Positions 15,011 to 17,914 of a stretch of DNA of 17,914 nt are shown one piece after another. Location of the stretch: NCBI GenBank assembly GCA_030631975.1, contig DAOVKD010000002.1:1-17914 (forward strand). The letters are read 5' to 3'. Position 1 is the first letter of the stretch, and each line of letters starts with the position of its first letter. The notes beneath the pieces were generated by a model. It had not been told where the DNA came from and searched no databases. It saw only the letters and a program-made list of their open reading frames with translations. The stretch comes from Candidatus Woesearchaeota archaeon (GTDB lineage: Archaea > Nanobdellota > Nanobdellia > Woesearchaeales > GW2011-AR4). The position numbers were made by a program, and so were the translations under genes.

Positions 15011-15504
15011 CTATTTCACCACCTTTAATTCTGCTTCTATGTTGTAGATGAGCCCTTTTAGGTACGTGCTTAACATCTTTCTTAATCTCATGGGAATAAA
15101 TATGCCTATTCCCCACGGCGAGTTCTTTATTGATACTAATCAAAATTATATTTACCGTCCCAAACAGGCCTATTTTTCTTACACAGACAGAAAAAGAAGT
15201 TATAACTAAATCCTCTTTTGTAATCTGCATAATCAACCCATCTCTCCTCAAAAGGCACTTCGATATATATCCTAGCGTTTGGCTTGCATATCCGCCACCA
15301 CTCGCTTAATATTTTTTGAGTCTTTAGCGGATTCAAATGTTCTAATATACATCTTGCATGTATTCAGTCTATGCTGTTATCTTTAAAAGGGTATGGGAAT
15401 TTTTCTAAATCGTGTAATATTTGAGTGTTGTTTCCATGCTTATACTTATCAACATTCGTATAACCTTTAAGGGACTTTACTCCACTTCCTAAGTTTAGTT
15501 TCAT
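15011..15504 (-). pseudogene. Methyltransferase pseudogene (class I, predicted SAM-dependent)
   Basis: From ATG 15504 the minus strand reads MKLNLGSGVKSLKGYTNVD, HDLEKFPYPFKDNSID, then an in-frame TGA, then IHARCILEHLNPLKTQKIL and SEWWRICKPNARIYIEVP. This is the standard order of small glycan-locus methyltransferases (SAM loop LNLGSG, D-LEHL post-motif, KP-G strand). The frame later meets TAG near 15135; after a frameshift the normal-looking end RLRKMLSTYLKGLIYN plus IEAELKVVK appears before TAG at 15011. Two premature stops and at least one shift make it non-functional. The reading frame extends upstream to an ATG at 15537, so the original start may lie there. It is not similar to the methyltransferase at 13957 beyond family motifs. 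Confidence 0.8.
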
Positions 15505-15508
15505 TTTT

Positions 15509-15619
15509 TCAATACACCAAATCCTTGTTACAGGCATAGTAATTCTTTGTTACTGGATAGGGTTTTGCTGTGTAGTCTCTTATTTTTAATTTCAGTTCTT
15601 CAAATCTCGGTTGCATCAT
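15509..15619 (-). other. Unsupported 36-codon open frame upstream of the methyltransferase pseudogene
   Basis: An ATG-ATG start at 15619 opens 36 codons, beginning MMQPRFEELKLKIRDYTAKP, and stops just before the pseudogene ATG. I recognise no family. Its start lies 15 bases from the operator palindrome of the divergent ribbon-helix-helix gene, so the palindrome could control both directions. It may equally be a remnant of a gene that was once joined to the methyltransferase. Translation is doubtful. Confidence 0.2.
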
Positions 15620-15634
15620 TTTTTCCTTAAATTT

Positions 15635-15649
15635 CCTGTACAGTACAGG
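15635..15649. promoter_or_regulatory. Palindromic operator upstream of the ribbon-helix-helix gene
   Basis: CCTGTACAGTACAGG is a perfect palindrome with 7-base arms around a central A. Its core TAC-N-GTA recurs as TACAGTA at 15674-15680 and TACCGTA at 15685-15691. These two flank the region between the TATA box and the ATG and are 11 bases apart, one helical turn. This is what an autoregulating ribbon-helix-helix dimer would bind. Confidence 0.6.
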
Positions 15650-15661
15650 TAACAATAACTA

Positions 15662-15671
15662 ATATATAAAT
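15662..15671 (+). promoter_or_regulatory. Putative TATA box of the ribbon-helix-helix gene
   Basis: ATATATAAAT is centred about 25 bases before ATG 15691, giving a leaderless transcript. It lies between the palindrome at 15635-15649 and the two downstream TAC-N-GTA copies, so a bound regulator could block TBP/TFB or the polymerase. Confidence 0.55.
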
Positions 15672-15690
15672 CTTACAGTACCAATACCGT

Positions 15691-15843
15691 ATGAGAAAAA
15701 ATTATGTTAATGTAAGCATACCCTCTGAATTAGTGTATCTAATTGATAAAACATGGAAGAAAAGCAAAAAAGGTTATAGAAGCAGGGCAGAATTTATTCT
15801 CGAAGCAATTAGAAAAAAGGTAGATGAAGAGAAAACGTCTTGA
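15691..15843 (+). CDS. Ribbon-helix-helix (CopG/ParD-like) DNA-binding protein
   Basis: A 50-residue protein. NYVNVSIPSELVYLIDK (4-20) gives the single beta strand followed by helix A; the turn and helix B follow in YRSRAEFILEAIRKKVDEE (29-47). The S-R-AEFI pattern is a hallmark of ribbon-helix-helix repressors such as CopG, ParD, and the NikR N-terminal domain. There is no C-terminal sensor domain, so it is a minimal dimeric repressor. The palindrome upstream and its repeated core around the start suggest autoregulation. The sulfatase-like gene begins 82 bases downstream on the same strand with its own promoter, and the methyltransferase pseudogene is divergent. An antitoxin role is possible, but no toxin partner is adjacent. 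Confidence 0.85.
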   Translation: MRKNYVNVSIPSELVYLIDKTWKKSKKGYRSRAEFILEAIRKKVDEEKTS

Positions 15844-15880
15844 TGAACTAATTATATATATCAAAATACTTATTGCCAAC

Positions 15881-15892
15881 TTTTATAAATAC
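15881..15892 (+). promoter_or_regulatory. Putative TATA box of the second sulfatase-like gene
   Basis: TTTTATAAATAC is a strong archaeal-type TATA element centred about 40 bases before ATG 15926, predicting a leader of only about 13 bases. An alternative A/T tract, TTAATATATATTTTAG, sits closer but at the wrong distance. Confidence 0.5.
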
Positions 15893-15925
15893 ATTCTTTT
15901 TTCTTAATATATATTTTAGATAAAA

Positions 15926-17098
15926 ATGAAATTGCCCCAATTATTCAAGAAAAAGAAGCCAAATATCATCATGATTCTCGTAGATGCAGGAGCCAGAGAA
16001 GATGCCCTTAATCTTATACAATCCTACCAAAATTTAAAAACAAGTTCAACATTTTTTTCTACTGTTATTTCTTACGCACCCTATTCAATCGGCTCGATAA
16101 ATGCTATTCTTTCCGGGATGTATGGTAATCTAAATGGGGTTAATGGTTATTACAAGGCTTATAGTTTTGATAAAAAGAATGTTCTTACACTAGCACAGTA
16201 TTTAAAAAAGATTGGATACTATACTGAAATGGATTTTGTTATAGGCGAAGCTATTGTTTCAGAAGGTTTCGACAAGGTGAGATATTTTGGAAAGGATGAA
16301 AACAAAGAAATAGATCTTGTTAATAGACATTCTGAATTGATATTACAGGCAAAAAATAAACAACCATTTTTTCTGTTTTTGGATTACAATAAAATTGCAT
16401 TGAATCTTGCAAGAACTGTAATTAAGAAATATGATGATTTTTCTGAAGAATATTTCAACAATAAAGAAAAAAACTTTTCTAATTATAAAAAATGGCTTGA
16501 AGAGAGCAGTAATTATGTAGGGGAGATATTGGAGAAACTGAAAGAGTTTGACCTTTATAGTAACACATTGGTTATCATTTATTGCGATCATGGTTCCAGT
16601 GTAGGAGACAGAATTGGTGAAAAGATTTATGGATCTTTTCTTTATGATTACACAATCAAGTGCTGGGTTTATTTTATCTGGAACGCTCTTCCTAAGGGAA
16701 AAGAAATTACCAAAATTGTGAGAACTATAGATATAATGCCAACCATCCTGGATATTTTGAATATAAAACAAAATGGTGAATACAAGCCAATACAAGGAAA
16801 ATCATTCTTGCCTTTTATAGAAGGAAAGGAAGATGATAGAATCGCTTACTCAGAAACAGGAGGTTTAGGTGGCCCAACTCCTTCCCCAGAAATCCATAAT
16901 GTGCAGAGTGTAAGAACAAATAAATGGAAATTAATATACAATAAAACAAATAAGAAGAAAGAACTTTATAACCTAGAAGAGGATAAGAAAGAAGAAAATA
17001 ATTTATCAGGAAAAGGACTTGAGATTGAAGAGGAGCTATGGGATAAAATGCAGAAGATTGGAGAAGAACATAAAAGAATAAACAACCAATTCAAATGA
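15926..17098 (+). CDS. Sulfatase/alkaline phosphatase superfamily hydrolase, divergent
   Basis: A 390-residue protein with the fold signature IIMILVDAGARED (metal ligand D20), IIYCDHGSSVGDRIGE (D221, H222), and the terminal ELYNLEEDKKEENNL. The nucleophile segment is YSIGSINAILSGMYG, where Ser54 holds the place of the formylglycine Cys and neither the Pro nor the Arg of the C/S-x-P-x-R motif is present. It is shorter than the paralogue at 4361 and lacks its NGYGRNTSPNID segment, so substrate recognition differs. No signal peptide or membrane helix is seen, suggesting a cytosolic enzyme acting on a phosphate- or sulfate-bearing sugar or lipid intermediate. It ends 9 bases from the convergent flippase stop. 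Confidence 0.82.
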   Translation: MKLPQLFKKKKPNIIMILVDAGAREDALNLIQSYQNLKTSSTFFSTVISYAPYSIGSINAILSGMYGNLNGVNGYYKAYSFDKKNVLTLAQYLKKIGYYTEMDFVIGEAIVSEGFDKVRYFGKDENKEIDLVNRHSELILQAKNKQPFFLFLDYNKIALNLARTVIKKYDDFSEEYFNNKEKNFSNYKKWLEESSNYVGEILEKLKEFDLYSNTLVIIYCDHGSSVGDRIGEKIYGSFLYDYTIKCWVYFIWNALPKGKEITKIVRTIDIMPTILDILNIKQNGEYKPIQGKSFLPFIEGKEDDRIAYSETGGLGGPTPSPEIHNVQSVRTNKWKLIYNKTNKKKELYNLEEDKKEENNLSGKGLEIEEELWDKMQKIGEEHKRINNQFK

Positions 17099-17107
17099 TG
17101 ACGTGTT

Positions 17108-17914
17108 TTATACAATCCTTTTATACAAATTCTTTAACTCAGGAACATTTACTACTCCAAACAATAATAATAAGGCTGCGTAACTTATAGAAGCTATTAC
17201 TAACACTATTGAGGTTTCTAACCACATATTAAGAATTATTACTTTTTTTAATATCCATATAACAAGGACAAACAATATCCCTGCTATTGATGTCATGGTC
17301 CAGACTTTTACTGGAAATTTTATTGCAATAAATTTTCTCATGTTTATTAAGCCAATTACCATCATTATAAGATAGCTCAAGGATGTTGTTATTGCAGCTC
17401 CAATTATGCCTAGTATCGGAATTAACACTAAGTTCGCAATAAGGTTAAATACTGCCGCGCTATAAACTATCTTGCTGGTGATCTGAGGTTTGCCTATACC
17501 TGGAAAGAAATTGGAACTTATCCCGTTTATTGTTGCAAATATCATCCCTATGCTTAAAATTTTCATTGCATTAGCAGCCATTATATAACTTTTTCCAAAG
17601 AAAACATTTATAACCAAATCTGAAAAAGAAAACATCATAAAAACTAAAGGTATTATGATTATAAGAGAGTATTTGTATAATGATTCTACACCCTCTACCA
17701 ATATTTTTTTCTTTTTTTTGGACCATAATTCTGATGTCAACGGGAGCAATACTTCTGCAAGGGCTCTTGGAAAATAGAGCAGTATTCTTGTTGTAGGCAA
17801 TGCTACGCTGTACAAAGCAACGCTTGTCAGGCCTGTAAAGTATGTCAGCATTATTATGTCTGTATATCCCAGGATCATTCCTCCGACACTTATTGCCAGA
17901 ATATGTATGCTGTA
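17108..17914 (-). CDS. Polysaccharide flippase of the MOP/MATE superfamily (Wzx-like), partial
   Basis: The C-terminal 268 residues of a multi-helix membrane protein; the frame stays open to the window edge, so the N-terminal part is outside. Helices are evident around LMLTYFTGLTSVALYSVALP-like sequence, SLIIIIPLVFMMFSFSDLVI, LIANLVLIPILGIIGAAI, AGILFVLVIWIL and ISYAALLLLFGVV. YTDIIMLTYFTG, ALYSVALP and FFPGIGKP are characteristic of RfbX/Wzx-type exporters. These proteins flip lipid-linked glycans across the membrane. This is the expected export partner for the glycosyltransferases in the window. A methionine at 17878 is internal, because the 12 codons before it are in frame and match the family. 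Confidence 0.87.
   Translation of the reverse strand, partial: YSIHILAISVGGMILGYTDIIMLTYFTGLTSVALYSVALPTTRILLYFPRALAEVLLPLTSELWSKKKKKILVEGVESLYKYSLIIIIPLVFMMFSFSDLVINVFFGKSYIMAANAMKILSIGMIFATINGISSNFFPGIGKPQITSKIVYSAAVFNLIANLVLIPILGIIGAAITTSLSYLIMMVIGLINMRKFIAIKFPVKVWTMTSIAGILFVLVIWILKKVIILNMWLETSIVLVIASISYAALLLLFGVVNVPELKNLYKRIV

Noticed and set aside
15135..15504. In-frame TGA in the methyltransferase could mean stop-codon recoding.
   Set aside because: TGA ends several clearly intact genes in the window, including the epimerase at 2855, the SDR at 10066 and the ribbon-helix-helix gene. The same pseudogene also has a TAG and a frameshift.
1..17914. tRNA, rRNA, CRISPR arrays, insertion sequences with transposase.
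   Set aside because: Scanning by eye found no T-loop and anticodon-stem pattern, no regularly spaced repeats and no transposase motif.

Overview
The window looks archaeal. Most start codons have an A/T-rich TATA element centred roughly 25-30 bases upstream and little or no leader, which is the layout of archaeal leaderless promoters. Shine-Dalgarno-like sequence is rare. The DNA is strongly A+T rich and gene content is that of a cell-surface glycan locus. I cannot name the species; a DPANN-type or other poorly sampled archaeon would fit, but this is inference. TGA, TAA and TAG all act as stops, so the code is standard.

Left part (1-4269): the last codons of a DegT-type sugar aminotransferase and a class I SAM methyltransferase on the plus strand face a minus-strand operon. 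That operon holds a broken NAD-dependent epimerase, an intact epimerase/dehydratase, a GT4 glycosyltransferase and a GT2 glycosyltransferase. From 4361 a sulfatase/alkaline-phosphatase superfamily hydrolase is read on plus. It is followed by a small gene graveyard (5735-6264): the degraded 3' half of a methyltransferase abutting the last two helices of an MFS transporter.

Central part (6342-13777): an asparagine-synthetase-like amidotransferase on plus, then six minus-strand genes read from 13777 down to 8245. These are a dehydroquinate-synthase-like sugar phosphate cyclase, a VOC (glyoxalase-fold) enzyme, a MOFRL glycerate 2-kinase, an SDR, a small LicC-like nucleotidyltransferase and a divergent bacterial-type GAPDH homologue. 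The cyclase/VOC and SDR/nucleotidyltransferase pairs are tightly packed. The set has the logic cyclise, isomerise, reduce, phosphorylate, activate with a nucleotide. It does not match any pathway I can name and is the best candidate here for an undescribed system. The GAPDH homologue keeps its catalytic Cys and His but has lost residues of both phosphate sites.

Right part (13778-17914): a 16-bp inverted repeat, an intact methyltransferase that is the parent-type copy of the graveyard fragment, a second and unrelated methyltransferase pseudogene, and a 50-residue ribbon-helix-helix regulator with a perfect palindromic operator. A second sulfatase-like hydrolase and a MATE/MOP-type polysaccharide flippase, cut by the window edge, complete it.

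The genes together suggest synthesis, modification, assembly and export of a surface polysaccharide. The degraded genes at the borders of the central cassette show that the locus has been repeatedly rearranged.
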